Of a stretch of 64,000 nucleotides of DNA, positions 1 through 12,122 are shown in pieces. The notes below the pieces were generated by a model that saw nothing but the letters and a program-made list of their open reading frames with translations, was not told where the DNA came from and did no database searches. The DNA comes from Lunularia cruciata (Eukaryota; Streptophyta; Marchantiopsida; Lunulariales; Lunulariaceae), in NCBI GenBank assembly GCA_948567375.1, contig OX419759.1:13298744-13362743 (forward strand), given 5' to 3'. Made by a program: the position numbers and the translations under genes. The stretch's first letter is position 1; every line of letters starts with the position of its first letter.

Positions 1-1141
1 ATGCAATTGGATGCCATCCGTCATGCCACTCTTGTTGTAGGACTGCTCCTATTGCTACGCCTGATGCATCTGTAGCCAACTTGATTGGACGTTTTGGGTC
101 ATACCACTTCAAGATTGGTGCATGTAGCAAGGTGGCCTTCAATTCTTGAAAGGCCAACTCTTGTGCAGCTCTCCATGTCCACTTCTTCCCCTTGCCAAGT
201 AGTGCTGTTAAAGGCTGTGCAACCTTGGAGAAGTCCTTGACAAATCTACGATAGAATCCCGTCAACCCCAAGAAGCTCTTAAATTGAGTCTGATCTTTTG
301 GGACACTCCATTTTTGAATGACCTCTATTTTATCTATCAATACTTGAATGCACTCTGCACTTACTCTATGCCCCAAGTAGTCTACTTTAGACTTGCCAAA
401 CTCACACTTTGAGATTTTGGCGTACAACTGATTCTGTCTTAGAATCTGGAGGACCTCTCGTAGATGTTGCTTGTGTTCTGTCATTGTGCTACTATATACT
501 AAGATATCATCCAAGAAGACAATAACAGACTTATCCAAGTATGGACAAAATATGTCATTCATTAGACTCATGAAAGTGGCGGGTGCATTGGTGAGGCCAA
601 AAGGCATCACAAGATACTCAAAGTGGCCATACCTGGTTTGAAAGGCAGTTTTGTACACATCCTCCTCTGCAATTCAAATTTGATTGTAACCGCTCCGCAA
701 GTCCAGTTTGGTGAAGTATCTCGCTCCATGGAGTTGATCAAACAGGTCATCCATGCAAGGTAAGGGGTATTTGTTCTTCACTGTTTGCTGATTAAGTCCT
801 TGATAGTCAATGCACATGTGCATTGTACCATCCTTCTTCTTCACAAACAAGACAGGGGCTCCATATGGTGATACGCTAGGTTGGATGAACCCTTTTTGCT
901 GCATCTCCTCAATTTGAGTCTTACATTCCTCCAACTCATGAGGTGATAGGCAATATGGGGCCTTACAAGGAAGCGACTTCCCCGGAAGTGTCTCAATTTT
1001 GCGATCTACTCGCCGCTTTGGTGGTAATCCTGAGGGTAGATCATTGGGAAAGACATCTTGAAACTCATCCACCACATCCTTCAATTTCTCAGGAATTTGT
1101 CCATCGACTTGTGCACTCTGGACTTCTCTTATTAGACCCAT
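1..1141 (-). pseudogene. gypsy pol: reverse transcriptase and start of RNase H (family A copy 1)
   Basis: Ty3/gypsy reverse transcriptase copies the element RNA into DNA inside the virus-like particle. From the right, the frame shows the region before RT, the fingers with a [14 protein letters not shown] stretch, the [10 protein letters not shown] motif, and near 490-530 the FLDDILVY catalytic box. It continues through the connection ([11 protein letters not shown]) into the start of RNase H, where a conserved DAS motif is visible. One in-frame TGA at 674-676 follows YNQI; beyond it the frame appears open to the window edge. This is the least damaged pol of its family here, but the stop makes it non-autonomous. 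Confidence 0.9.
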
Positions 1142-1330
1142 AAAATATCTATTGGTCTTACAGACAGTTGCCGTCCCTACGACATATAGAGGCAGTTTCT
1201 GCCTGTGTGATTTTTCTTTAACCCCGATGATTGACTATTGGTGGGTTCTCACTACTTTCTTCTTCCAATCTACTATAGGGTTGTATTGCTCCATCCATGG
1301 CATGCCTAAAATTACATCATAACAAGCTAA

Positions 1331-1640
1331 CTATATCACTTGCCACTCAATTGCTTCCTGATATTCTCCTATAGAGAGGGTTACCCATTTAGGTAATGAT
1401 TCAATCCTCTCAGTTTGCCCATTTGGTAACTCTACTTCTTCACTTCCATCTCTCTCTAGATCCATTCCCAATCTTATTGCAACAGAACAAGACAAGAAAT
1501 TCTCTATTGCTCCCGGATCTATTAATACTCTCACTTGATTACCTTCTAGCATTCCATTCACGACAATCAATTGTGAGGTTGCCTTTCGGGATCGTTTTGC
1601 ATTATTCTTCTTCTTTCCTTCGCTTCTATACTTCCTTATT
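1331..1640 (-). pseudogene. gypsy aspartic protease domain (family A copy 1)
   Basis: Retropepsin-like protease that processes Gag-Pol. The minus-strand frame 1331-1570 reads MIVVNGMLEGNQVRVLIDPG; the LIDPG motif stands where active family members have LIDSG or LIDTG, so the residue after the catalytic Asp is altered (Ser/Thr to Pro). Frame breaks on both sides separate it from gag (right) and RT (left). Homologous DNA lies at 44732-45110 in copy 2. Confidence 0.8.
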
Positions 1641-2760
1641 GAGCCAGTAAGGCCGCAAGGTACCTTTACTGGTGATCTTTGTTTTCCGGAGTGATTTCTA
1701 CCTCTTCTTCTTCAATGTGCCTCTCCATGTTGTTCAAAGATTGCCTGAACAAAGGCCGAGGGCCTCTAGGGAAACGAGTGCGACAGTTGGTAGATATGTG
1801 CCCAATACGGCCACAATTGTAACAACGGCGTTGTTCTCCTTGAGTCCCTTCTCCTCGTGGGACTCCATCTCTTTGTTCTTCTACCCGTCTCCACTCCCCT
1901 TGAAGCGGTCGTGCTCCTCGATCCCGGAATCAAAGGTTGCCCAATTCCATTGGTACTGGTCCACCCATGTGTGGCATTTCTACCCGATAATGTTGAGGTG
2001 GAGCTACTCCTTCACCTCCACCTAATGCTCCTGCTATTCTCTATGCACAAGCAATGGCTTCAAATACCGTGCGAGGATTTTGCACCATGACTTCTTGGCA
2101 AATCCGCTCTTTCAACCCTTGTTTGAAATTGTCGAGAGCCTCTACTGGACTCATGTCAGTAATTGCAACTTGTAGATCCAGAAATACCTCCACATACTCT
2201 TGTACGCTATTCTTCTGTCTCAATCCCATAGTCGGGTTTGAGCCATTTGTACAAAATCCACCAATTAGAAATTCTTCAACAATCCTTCTTGCATTGATGT
2301 CCATATGACCTCACTTCTCTCTGCCAGCATGGATAGTTCCCAAACATCATACCATGTGAGGGCTTTATCGGTCAAGTACCCACATGCAAACACGCCTGCA
2401 ACATGCTTTGTGATCTCTGTTGAGAACAATCGGAAATATCAATTCATTCTTGAGATCCAATTTTCCACTACTCCCATCGTACGGTGCCCCTTATAAGGCT
2501 TGATGTTGTAGGTCTTCTTCATCTAGAGTAGCAATGTGGCTTCATCGTTGATAGGGTTTGTAGGCACGGGTGCCTCTCCAAGTACTTCAGTTGCAGGTAC
2601 TAGGTTTTGAGATGGCTCTTCCTCTTGCATGGCTTGATTGTTCCTAAGGATCTGCACTTGACTTTGTAATGTCTCCATGGTCATCTTAATCTCTCAAAAT
2701 TCATTCAACATGCCTTGCATTCCTTGCACCAACTCTTGCAATTGCGGATCCATGGTTCCA
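1641..2760 (-). pseudogene. gypsy gag with CCHC zinc knuckle (family A copy 1)
   Basis: Capsid/nucleocapsid region. A retroviral-type knuckle CYNCGRIGHISTNC (C-x2-C-x4-H-x4-C) is readable on the minus strand at about 1782-1825. The retrotransposon-gag core lies at 2041-2304 and includes EYVEVFLDLQVAITDMSP and EALDNFKQGLKERI. Upstream, toward 2760, is the N-terminal coiled-coil part. Several frame breaks show it is defective. The match to copy 2 (45130-46305) is continuous. Confidence 0.82.
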
Positions 2761-3343
2761 GCAAAACTCAACTGCTTATGTCTACTTCAATATAGAGTCA
2801 ATATGATCACTCTAGAAGGCGCACAAACTATCAGAACTACCATTGGGACCTCCAACGCTATCACTTGTTGATAATACTCCTCACCAAAATTCCTAACCAC
2901 AAAATCTCTAAACATCACTTTTGGTCTCACTACATAACGGATTTCTACTTGAGTATTGAAAGGGAGAGGATTTGGAACATTCATATCCATTACATCTTAA
3001 TAGAATGTAGATTGTCAAATCCCACTCTCTGTCATATATCACCACAGGTAGAATCACCGGGTTTGGTGAGTTCATTACTCTGTCCATGAATTTTGCACCA
3101 AAGTGATAAACTAGCAATACCCTCATCTGCTCACGCTGGATGTACATAACCTTGATGTGGAATGGATTTGAGAATGGAAAGCTAGGTGTGGGGAATTATC
3201 CTCTCGGTGCATCCATCCCATCCGCTCTCTAAAGTCCTTCCTAAGTCTTGCAATTTCTCTATGTTCTCCACCTCAAATTACTCAATTTCAGTAGTTTGTG
3301 TTATTCCAAGAGGGGTGATCCACTCTCTTGGACTAAACCACTC

Positions 3344-3355
3344 GCTCTGATACCA
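3344..3355 (-). promoter_or_regulatory. Primer binding site (initiator tRNA-Met type)
   Basis: The minus strand reads TGGTATCAGAGC, the standard plant LTR-retrotransposon site complementary to the 3' end of tRNA-iMet. It lies one base inside the LTR edge at 3357, which fixes element orientation and the LTR boundary. Confidence 0.95.
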
Positions 3356-3356
3356 T

Positions 3357-4100
3357 TGTAATACTCCGAGGACAAGAGAAGAGAGAAAACACAGATTGCA
3401 CACTCAAACAATCGATGCCTCAAGGAAGCACCTTCTCTTTATTATATAGACAAAGAGGATCTCCTCCAAGGAAGCTCCACCATAGGATTAGGGACACAGA
3501 TAGGTGACATGTCAGCAAGCTCCACCCTTGGATTGCTTACTTGGATGGGTGACATGTCTGGTCTAGGTCCTATCTGGTTGGTCAAACAAGCTTTGACTGG
3601 AGGGAATCTTTTAGGGAATCTTCCTATAGAAATCTCAGAATCACGTGAGTAAGGTACCATTAGAAAGCTCTCAACGAGACAAAGTAGGGGGGAGGGAAGG
3701 CCAGTCTTTCCTCTGTTGGGGGGTTTATGCACATTTTTTAGGCCTAATTCATCCGTTTAGGCCTCCAAAATTCCATTCAAAGATTTCAAGCATATTTAAG
3801 TTCTACTCTTCTACTCTATTAGTAGAAGTCCCCTTTTGGTGATACCTCTTTCTGATCTGTTTAGTCCATCATGTGTAACATCCTTCCAGATGTAACCAAA
3901 CCAATTCTCACCTTTAAATCATATGTCTAGCTATTGGTTCTAAGGTTCTCAAGTCTATTTTGGTTTCTACCCTATTAGTAGAAATACTCTTTTGGTGATA
4001 CTTCTATCTTATATATTTTGACAATCATGTATAACATCATTCTAGATGTTACCAAACCAAATTTCACATCTAGATCATATGGCTAGCTCTTGGTATTACA
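3357..4100 (-). repeat. 5' LTR of family A copy 1
   Basis: 744-bp LTR. On the plus strand it begins TGTAATAC and ends GTATTACA, an 8-bp perfect terminal inverted repeat. It is homologous along its length to the LTRs at 41018-41759 and 46891-47635. A minus-strand TATA-like element (the plus strand reads ATTATATAG at 3441-3449) probably marks the element promoter. A stretch of consecutive C on the sense strand is shorter here than in the other two LTRs. Confidence 0.93.
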
Positions 4101-4228
4101 CATATGCTATCACTTGTAACTATAAAACTTTAGATAATTAATTACACTTATTAGATATTAATTAGGCTCAAAGCATTAAAAAGTATCATAATCTAGATTT
4201 TTCCATTCTCAATGTGAAGGTCTTATTT

Positions 4229-4800
4229 CCTTGTTTCTTGGATTTTAATTTTCCAAGACTGAACTCCCATAGTTAAATTCCCACAATTTGATTTCTATTG
4301 TGAAATTCATGTAGTTGAATCTTGTAGTTTAAAATGGGGCTGATTTCTTTGTAGATATTGGTCCAAACTGGATAGGCTTCATCTCATTTCAAGTGCCTTC
4401 TCAAGGGCTTTCCATCAACATCAAGATTGTGGGAAATGGAGATCTAAAGGAGAAGTTATGACCATTTAAGTTTCCTTGTTTCTTGGACTTTGATCTTTTT
4501 GGATTGGACTCTTGTAGTTGAAATCCCATAGTGTGATTCTCATAAGTGAATCCTATAGTTGAATCTTGCAAATCATGTTGGGGCTGATTTTTCAATTCAT
4601 AATTAGTCTCAATGAGGCAAGCTTCATCTTTAAATGGAAATGCCTTCTCAAGAAATTTTTGTAGACACAAAGATCATGGCAAGGATCTGGCAAAGAAATT
4701 ACAACCATTTGAATATCATTGTTTCTCATACTATGGTTTTCTTGTATTTGATTTACCCAACTTCTTAGACTTTAGAACATGTAGTGGTAGATCTTAGAGT
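4229..4800. repeat. Tandem repeat, 245-bp period, about 2.3 units
   Basis: Unit 1 starts at 4229 and unit 2 at 4474; both open with CCTTGTTTCTTGGA and carry the same order of blocks (TTGAATCTTG, TGGGGCTGATT, GCCTTCTCAAG). A third partial copy begins near 4714. Minus-strand frame 4401-4670 reads through unit 2 and part of unit 1 as a lysine/glutamine-rich peptide. I do not recognise it. It may be decayed coding sequence of another transposon. Confidence 0.8.
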
Positions 4801-5702
4801 ACAAATAAAAGAGAAATTTGTAGAGACTATAAAGAATCTACAAATGATATTATTAGAAGTCAAGAAGAGATTCAATGTTGCAATAGAAAAGTTAGAACCA
4901 AAGGGATCTTTGGAGTGCAAGTAGTTAGAACTTCTTAGTTACAATTAGGAAGAAGGTTGTGATTGTACTCATCAATCAATTAGGTAGTTTAGCCTGTCTA
5001 AAGTTTAGCCTGTCTAAAGTGTAACTATTTTCAACTACTACAAACTACTACAAACCACTATTTGTAGTAGTTGGGAGTAGTGCAACCAAAGTACCTAATA
5101 TTTAGTCAAAATAATAGATGAATAAAGTGAAAGAGCCTAAGTTCTTAATTGCTTTCCTTAATGTCTAGATATGAAATTTTGCCCAGAAGTTCCATAGTAG
5201 GCACCTAATGTGTTTGTGGTTGTGAAATTTGTTTGCCCAACTTATATTGTAGCAAAATTTGAGGATCTTGGTTCTCAAAAAGAATCAATGATAAATTAAC
5301 AAACCATAGTTTTGGTGTGCTCCTTCTTTTTCTCAAGTAAACCTAAAATCTTCAAGTTCTTCATTCTAGCAACTTGGTTCTCTTTCACAATCTCATATGC
5401 TTATTTGAGCCACCTTAGTATCTTCCACATGTGACTTCATCTTGACTTCTAGTGTGTCTACAATCTCATAAAATCCTCTAGTTTTTATAACAATGTTGGT
5501 GGCTTATACTCTCAAAGAAGAATTTTCTTTATAGTGTCAACCATCTCCTTGGTAGATTCTACTAGCAAACCAATGCTCTTCTTGAGTTCCTAAATCTCTT
5601 AGTTGATCAAGTTCAAAGGCTCTTTTATTGTTGTAATCTCAATTCATATGGTTTGCATGTCAATTATGAGAGTACTCATGCATTAGGATATTAGTGCAAA
5701 GA
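4801..5702. other. Degenerate AT-rich DNA without a recognisable gene
   Basis: No open frame of note. Short words hint at decayed coiled-coil coding sequence on the minus strand (5330-5660), but stops occur in all frames. It contains a short direct repeat (AGTTTAGCCTGTCTAA, near 4986-5018) and the hairpin at 5032-5073. Confidence 0.5.
5032..5073. repeat. Perfect 13-bp inverted repeat (hairpin)
   Basis: Arms CAACTACTACAAA (5032-5044) and TTTGTAGTAGTTG (5061-5073) are exact reverse complements around a 16-nt loop that itself repeats CTACTACAAA. Possibly a remnant of a small DNA transposon; no target duplication was established. Confidence 0.75.
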
Positions 5703-6003
5703 TTTTAGACTAACATTGTAATAAACCACTTGTACATAGAGCATGTCAGTCATGCATATCCACTTGACTATCATAGAATCTTGTAGTTATCATAAAAATC
5801 AGAACAAGAACTGTTTTGGAATGTCATTGACATAAGTACAAGTTAGAGTCAAGTCTTGCATCAATTATGTAATTAATCTTGGATGTAATGACTCAACCTT
5901 TAGTCATAGTTCTTGATATTATCAAACTATGCTATGTACTTATATAATCCCAACTCAAGGATTTTATGAGACTAATCAATTCATTCCACTCAATTTTCTT
6001 ACA
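5703..6003 (+). repeat. 5' LTR of copia element 1
   Basis: About 300 bp. It shares with 10611-10905 the blocks GAGCATGTCAGTCATGCATA, CAAGTCTTGCATCAATT and CATTCCACTCA, and ends TTACA. TATATAATCC near 5941 is a plausible TATA element. The left edge is set by alignment to the 3' LTR, not by a clean TG dinucleotide. Confidence 0.85.
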
Positions 6004-6329
6004 TGGATTTAGAGCAATACAATATAGAACTGTTCAATAGCAGCAAGAATATGCCTTAGCATACCACTTTAAAAGTATGAGAGATTTGATCTTCTTACAC
6101 ATCAATGTATTTGGATAATGAGAACTTCTTGTTGTTCCTATGAAGAGTGATTGTTGTCTCTTCTTTGGATATTTGGGAGAGAGTTTCTCCACTATTCTCT
6201 ATAAATCAAAGACCTTTAATTCTCTTGAAACATCAATTACACCTTCAACATATGTGGTTTTTCATTTTTGCTCTTGTTGCTTTTGTTCCTATTGATTCTA
6301 CTACTCCTTCATTAAATTTGATTCTACTT

Positions 6330-9300
6330 TTGTGAAATTCAATGGAGATTTCTTCTATTCCTAGAAGCATTATCTCTCTCTCAAGTTGAAAGTAGTTTCA
6401 ATTTTCTCCATCATTGATGGCATTGAAGTCAAGCCTAGTTCATTAGGTGATCTACTTGATTGGGAGCATAGGAATGCTGCTTTGGAAGCTATCAATTCAG
6501 CAATGGCTCCTTAGTATGTTACTTCTATAAGCATATACACATTAGCAAGTGAAGTTTGGGAGGATTTTACCACCATGTATGAAGGTATAGATGATATCAC
6601 CATCATATACCCACTACATACATCAACTAAAATGACAATGCATGAAGGTTCTTGTGTTGCTAAAAATATATCAAGCTTTCATGGCCTCTTTAACTCAATT
6701 AGCTATTGTGAATAATCCAATCAATGATCAACAAGGTAAGCTTCACTTGATTAGATCTATGCCTTATAGGTACAAGATTTTTTTTAGTCACTACCAAGCC
6801 AAAAGACATAGAAATTTTTTGATGTTAATAATTTTCTTCCTCAAGAAGAGATTAGCATGAAGCATAAAGTTCTTGTAGAGCAAACAACTACTCTAGCAAT
6901 TACACAAGATTTTACATCTTCTTCAAAAACCAAAGGCAAAGGCAAGGGAAGATGGAAGCATGACTCTCATGGTCTCTCAAGATAGAATTATTTCAATAGA
7001 CCTGGTCCAAATTCCTTCCTAGGTCAGAATTCATTCAATAGACCTAGTCAACACATCTTCTTTTTTGGACAGAATTATTTTCATAGACCATCCAATCAGA
7101 ATTCTTTCTCTAGAACTTTTAGAGGTAATTCCTCAAGAAGGCATCCCTCAACTATCATTACTGCTCAAAGAAGGCATACATCAAGGACTAGCATAGACTT
7201 ATTATTCATACAAGGGAAAAGAAGTCAACAATCTATATCAGTCCAACTCTATTATAACACACCTCTCTTTGTACAATGTTGATGTTGTTCCTTCCATCAC
7301 TCAAGATAAATGATGGTACATTGATATTGCATCTTCTCAATACATGAAACTTGTTTTTTGGACTATGAGGAATACTCACCAACTCACCAAGTTTACTTGG
7401 CAAGGTGGTGAGTGGTTCCAACCTTGCCATTCTAGGCCATGGGACAATTTTAGAGTATGCTTTACATGTTCCTCTACTCAATAAGAATCTATATTCAACA
7501 CTTTAATGAAGTAAATTCCATGGCTCATTCCATCTCAAGGGAACCAATATTTTATAATATGATTATTTGGATAATCTGATTGTGTCTTGTACTAGAGTGG
7601 ATAATGGCTTGTTGCTTGGAGAGACACGTCAGCCACCTAAAGCTACTCCAACCTCTACTTCAACTAGTTTTGAGTCACTTCAAGCAATTTTAGTCTCTAC
7701 TCCAACCAATGTTGCACATTTTGCCATTACTTCAATGATAGGAGCACATCAATAAACATCATCTCCAATTCCTACATGAAAACAATGTTGTTTTTGGGAT
7801 GGATAGAATCCATCCTCATTTGTTTCCTATATGCTCACCTTGCCTTCATTGCAAGCAAAATTGAACTACCTTAACTCAAGAAGGAATTACTAAAGCAAGT
7901 GTTTCACTTGCCATCATTCACTCTGATACTTTTGGCCTTATTTCTCCTATGATGTATATTGGTTATATGTACTTAACGACCTTTATTGATGACTATACAC
8001 GGTATAATTTCTTGTACCTACTCAAGTTCAAGCATGAAGTCTTTACTTGCTTCTAGGAATTTGTCAACTATGCAAAAATACAACTTGATTAGAAGGTTCA
8101 TGTGTTGCATTGAGACAATTGTGGTGAATACAAGTCTATAACATTTTATCTTTTCTATAAAGGAAAAGGTGTCATGCATCAATTCAACAATACATACAAT
8201 CCTTAGCAAAATGGTGTTGTAGAGTGCAAGAAAAGAACCTCAACAAAAGCAATTTGCTCTATGTTGCTGGCATCTGGACTCCCCAAGCCTTAATGGAGAG
8301 AGGCATTACAAATTGCAGTTTTTTTTATAGAATCAAAGTCCTACTAAAACTATCAGCTTGTATGCTACACCATTCAAATTCTAGTTTAGCATAAACCTAA
8401 CCTATCTCTATTTTGAGCTTTGAGTTATATTGCCTATGCCCATGTTACACCTTCCTCTAGGTCTAAACTTGATTCCAAATATTAAAAATGAATTTTTCTA
8501 GGTTATGACTATGGAAGTAAAGCTTGTAGACTATAACACATTTTTTGATAACTTCATATTTCTATCTAGAGATTTCTATTTCATCTTTCATCTAGAAACG
8601 TATAGTTTCTAGAACATACGGCTATAGATCAAGAGTGTGCTAAAAATCAAGCTGAACAATTAGTCTCATCTATGATCCAAAGTTATTCACTCCTTCTCCT
8701 TCTTCCAATTTGTCTCAATTGACTCTTCTAAAAAATTTATCATAATTTTCAATCAACTCTTCCCAAAACCAACACAATTCTAGCAATTCCTCCTCCATTG
8801 CCTTCTCTAGTACCATCATTGTTTCCTAATTTTGGTCATCCAAATAGTTCCCCAAGATCTTCTCCCATTGTCTATACTAGCAAGTGAAAACCTCACATTT
8901 CTTCAAATGCAATCCAAGAGCCTTCATCAGGGCACAAGAGTTCACATTCAAGTTCAAAGATTATGCAATGTTGGGAACTACTAATGCATTCAATGTGAAT
9001 TCTTCTATATCAAACCTTGACCCTAAAACTTATGAAGTTGCAATATAAGGCCTTGATTCATCCAAATGGCTTGATGCTATTTTTGAGGAACTCCAATCTA
9101 TAGCAAAAAATCAAATATGGATCATCAACAAACTACCACTAGGTTGTAAGGCAGTAACTTGTAAGTAGATTTTCAAGAAGAAATATGATGTTCATTGTAT
9201 GATCTAATGGGATAAAGATAGACTATGTTGCTTGCGGCTTTTCTCAAGTTCAAGGTGTTGATAACATAAAGACATACTCTCCTATTTTCAAGATGACAAC

Positions 9301-10560
9301 CATTCAAGTGTTGCTTGCTTTCTCAATGTGAAATGATTTGGAAGTACATGTTCTTGATGTCAAAATAACATACCTCAATGGAACATTGATAGAAAGCATC
9401 TAGATACATATTCCTCTTTGAATTTTGACCCCTTGAACAATACAAGCATCATCAAGCCAAGATACAAGGATAGATGGTTTTGCAACTCTTCAAGGCTCTC
9501 TATGACCTCAAATAGTCTGCCCAATAATGGTACCAAAAATTGCTCATTTTCTACTAAATCTAGTTTTTTAGTGCTCTAAGGCTAATACTAATATATTTTT
9601 TCCATTTGGCTCTTATTTTATCATATCATATCACTCCTCTATGTAGATGATTGTATCCTTGCCGATAACAATCTTTCACTTCTCCTCTTTCTCTCAAGAA
9701 TTTCTCAAGAAAAGCTTTGATATGACTATTCAAAGAGAAATTCATCATTGTCTTTGACTACAAGTTAAAAGAGATAGAAGCCAAGGACAATTCAGTCTTT
9801 CTCAAGAGAGATTTTGACTCATTTTAATATGGAAGATTGTAAGCCTATTTACAATCTTGTAGAATCAAGGATTAGATTGAGTCTTTAAGATTATCCTAAA
9901 ATGATACAAAGAGAGAATATAAGAAAATGATACCATACAAATCTGCAATATTTAGTTAAATGTGTGCTATAGTCAGCACCAGGCCTGATTTTGCTCAAAT
10001 TATTATTTAGTTGCCTAGAACATGAAAAATCTTGGCCCTAACCATCAAAAAGCTATCAAGAGAATCTTTTGTTACATTCAAGAGGCACTTTTCAAGGGTC
10101 TAATCTATAGCAAATTAAGCATTCCAACTCATGAATACTTTGACTTGGATTGAGGAGTAGATTAGGATACAAGAAGATCAACTAGGAAATATTGCTTTAT
10201 TTTGTCTATGCAATTGTATGTTGGCAAGCAAAAGAAAAGCTTCTAATTTTTTATTATCCAAAATAGAAGTTGAATACATGGCCCTATCAAAAGCAACAAC
10301 TAAAGCAATATGGCTTAAGTGATTACTAAGTGACTTGGGTTTTCTTGAAGAAACAATGAAGCTCTACTACAATAGCAATAGTTGCGTTGACCTTGCCACA
10401 CCAACAAAGCAACTAAGCATATAAATATTAGATCTTATTTTACCAAAGAAAGAGTTGAGGAAAAACATATCTCTATCTCCTATGTTGATAGCAATGACAA
10501 TAGTGCTGATATATTCACAAAAGGTTTATTTACAGAGTTGCATGAAAATTTTAGTCATGC
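6330..10560 (+). pseudogene. Degenerate copia gag-pol (element 1)
   Basis: Readable fragments, with no continuous frame: gag near 6330-6960; a GAG-pre-integrase/integrase core around 7800-8100, including a TTFIDDYTRY stretch that carries a catalytic Asp; reverse transcriptase from about 9060 (WLDAIFEELQSIAKNQ, then CKWIFKKK) to 9700; and RNase H from about 10130, with VEYMALSKATTKAIWL near 10268-10320. The RNase H tail ADIFTKGL lies at about 10508-10530. No domain is intact. Confidence 0.82.
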
Positions 10561-10610
10561 ATTAAGAGTTATAGACCATAGATCTATACAAAATGTTCAT
10601 TAAGGTAGAA

Positions 10611-10905
10611 TATTAAACTAGCATTAGAATGAACTACTTGTATAGAGAGCATGTCAGTCATGCATATCCACTTGACTCTCATATAATCTTGTAACTAGCA
10701 TAACAATCATAACAAGAACTATCATGTAACATCACAAACATAAGCATAAGTTAAGTCTTGCATCAATTTTGTACATAATGTTGGACGTAACTACTCAATC
10801 TTTAGGCACAGTTCTTGATCTTCTCAACCTGTACTGTATATCTATATAATCCTAACTCATGAGTTTTTTTGAGGTTAATTGATTCATTCCACTCATTTCC
10901 TTACA
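10611..10905 (+). repeat. 3' LTR of copia element 1
   Basis: About 295 bp, homologous to 5703-6003, ending TTACA at 10905. The TATA block TCTATATAATCC is conserved near 10840. The two LTRs differ at many positions by eye, supporting an old insertion. Confidence 0.85.
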
Positions 10906-11035
10906 AAGGAAGCTTCTAAGCTCTTTGTCAAGTCATTAGTTCTCTCTACATTTCAACTAGCTATTGTTGTTTCATGGCTATATTCACAATGTTTGCACCA
11001 TCTTGAAATCCTTCATTGTGCAAATCATTGGTCAT

Positions 11036-11349
11036 TGTTATGTTTGGCTTGTTATCAGTGATGATTGGTCAAGGGTAAAAGCAAACATAGCTGATGGTAG
11101 TTGCTTGTCACTTGTCTTGAAGTTCAAGTGGATGACAATGATGGACCTGTTTATAATGTGTGTGTGTATATATATATATATGCAATGAGAAATAAAGTTC
11201 TCAAAGGCAGGTGTGAGCATATTTTAGCCATGGAGGTAGCTTATGGGACAAGGAGTGAACCACATTATTTCCTATAGTCCTCTGATCTCTGTTTAATGTG
11301 GTTTGTGATGTGCTATGTGAGAGGTCCCAGGGATTGTGTTTTTCTAACA
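11036..11349 (+). repeat. 5' LTR of copia element 2
   Basis: 314 bp. It contains a short TG run followed by a TA run (11158-11181) at the place where the 3' LTR carries a 90-bp AT tract. It ends TTCTAACA directly before the primer binding site. Confidence 0.95.
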
Positions 11350-11351
11350 AT

Positions 11352-11363
11352 TGGTATCAAAGC
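11352..11363 (+). promoter_or_regulatory. Primer binding site of copia element 2
   Basis: TGGTATCAAAGC, differing by one base from the usual tRNA-iMet complement TGGTATCAGAGC, starts three bases after the 5' LTR end. Confidence 0.92.
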
Positions 11364-11367
11364 TTAG

Positions 11368-12010
11368 TTGGTCCTGAAGAGGGACTTGAGATCTGAGGGT
11401 GCAGTGAAGAGGGTCAAGAAGCAAGTCCAACACAAAGCAATGTCAAGGGTGATATCCATATCAAATGCAAAATTTGCAATGGAGAAGTTTGATGGGAAAA
11501 AAATTTGGACTTTGGCAACTAAAGATGAAGGAGCTTCTTGTCCAACAAGGACTACATAGAGCACTGAAGAAAAAATAGGAGGACAAAAGTAATGAGGATG
11601 AAGAAGATGAAGATGCAGATCTCAAAGCTATTAGCACTATTTGGTTGAACCTTGCTGATGAAGTGCTATACAATGTTATGAATGAGGAATCTGCACCAAA
11701 ACTATGGGCCAAATTGGAGAATCTTTATATGACCAAGTTATTGATAAATAGACTATATCCTAAACAAAAGTTGTATATGTTGCGGATGAAGGAAGGCCAA
11801 AGTATTATGGAGCACCTCAATGCTTTCAACAAAATCATTTGTGAGTTGATGAGCATAGAGGTCAAGTTAGAAGAGGAAGACAAGGCATTGTTGTTATTGA
11901 CTTCACTTTCTCCTTCATATGAGCATCTGGTCACAACTCTTCTATATGGGAAGGATGATATAAACTATGAGGAGGTTACTTCAGCATTGTATTCCAATGA
12001 GATGTAAAAA
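11368..12010 (+). pseudogene. copia gag (UBN2-type capsid domain), frameshifted
   Basis: Frame 11368-11559 carries the gag start (FAMEKFDGKKIW, the F-x-G-x-x-F/Y-x-x-W type opening of copia gag) and breaks near 11514. The capsid core continues in frame 11645-12007 with LADEVLYNVMNEESAPKLW, LINRLYPKQKLYMLRMKEG and LTSLSPSYEHLVTTLL, all standard for the UBN2/gag-polypeptide family. No CCHC knuckle is readable between it and the protease, so that stretch is lost or scrambled. Confidence 0.9.
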
Positions 12011-12122
12011 AGACCCAACCAAGAAAAGACAAATCTAGAGGCTCTATTATCAGAAGAAGGACAATAGAGAGAGATCAGATCAAGAGTAAATCAAGATCAA
12101 AGTCTAGAATTGGAGGTTTTGT

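Larger units (their letters stand above)
1..4100 (-). mobile_element. Ty3/gypsy chromovirus family A, copy 1 (5' half; truncated by window edge)
   Basis: Minus-strand LTR retrotransposon. Reading leftwards from position 4100 it shows a 5' LTR (3357-4100), a primer binding site (3344-3355), gag with a CCHC knuckle, an aspartic protease, and reverse transcriptase running into RNase H at the window edge. The internal part 1-3356 is collinear and almost equal in length with 43531-46890 of the complete copy at 41018-47635, so both belong to one family. Integrase, chromodomain and 3' LTR would lie left of the window. The right-hand target-site flank is CATAT (4101-4105); its partner is outside the window. 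Confidence 0.93.
5703..10905 (+). mobile_element. Ty1/copia element 1, complete but heavily decayed
   Basis: Plus-strand copia element bounded by related terminal repeats, about 5703-6003 and 10611-10905. Flanks AAAGA (5698-5702) and AAGGA (10906-10910) match at 4 of 5 bases, fitting an old target duplication. The PBS after the 5' LTR is eroded (TGGATTTAGAGC at 6004-6015). Internal order is gag, integrase, reverse transcriptase, RNase H, the copia order. Stops and frameshifts occur every few dozen codons, so it is inactive and much older than copia element 2. Confidence 0.88.
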
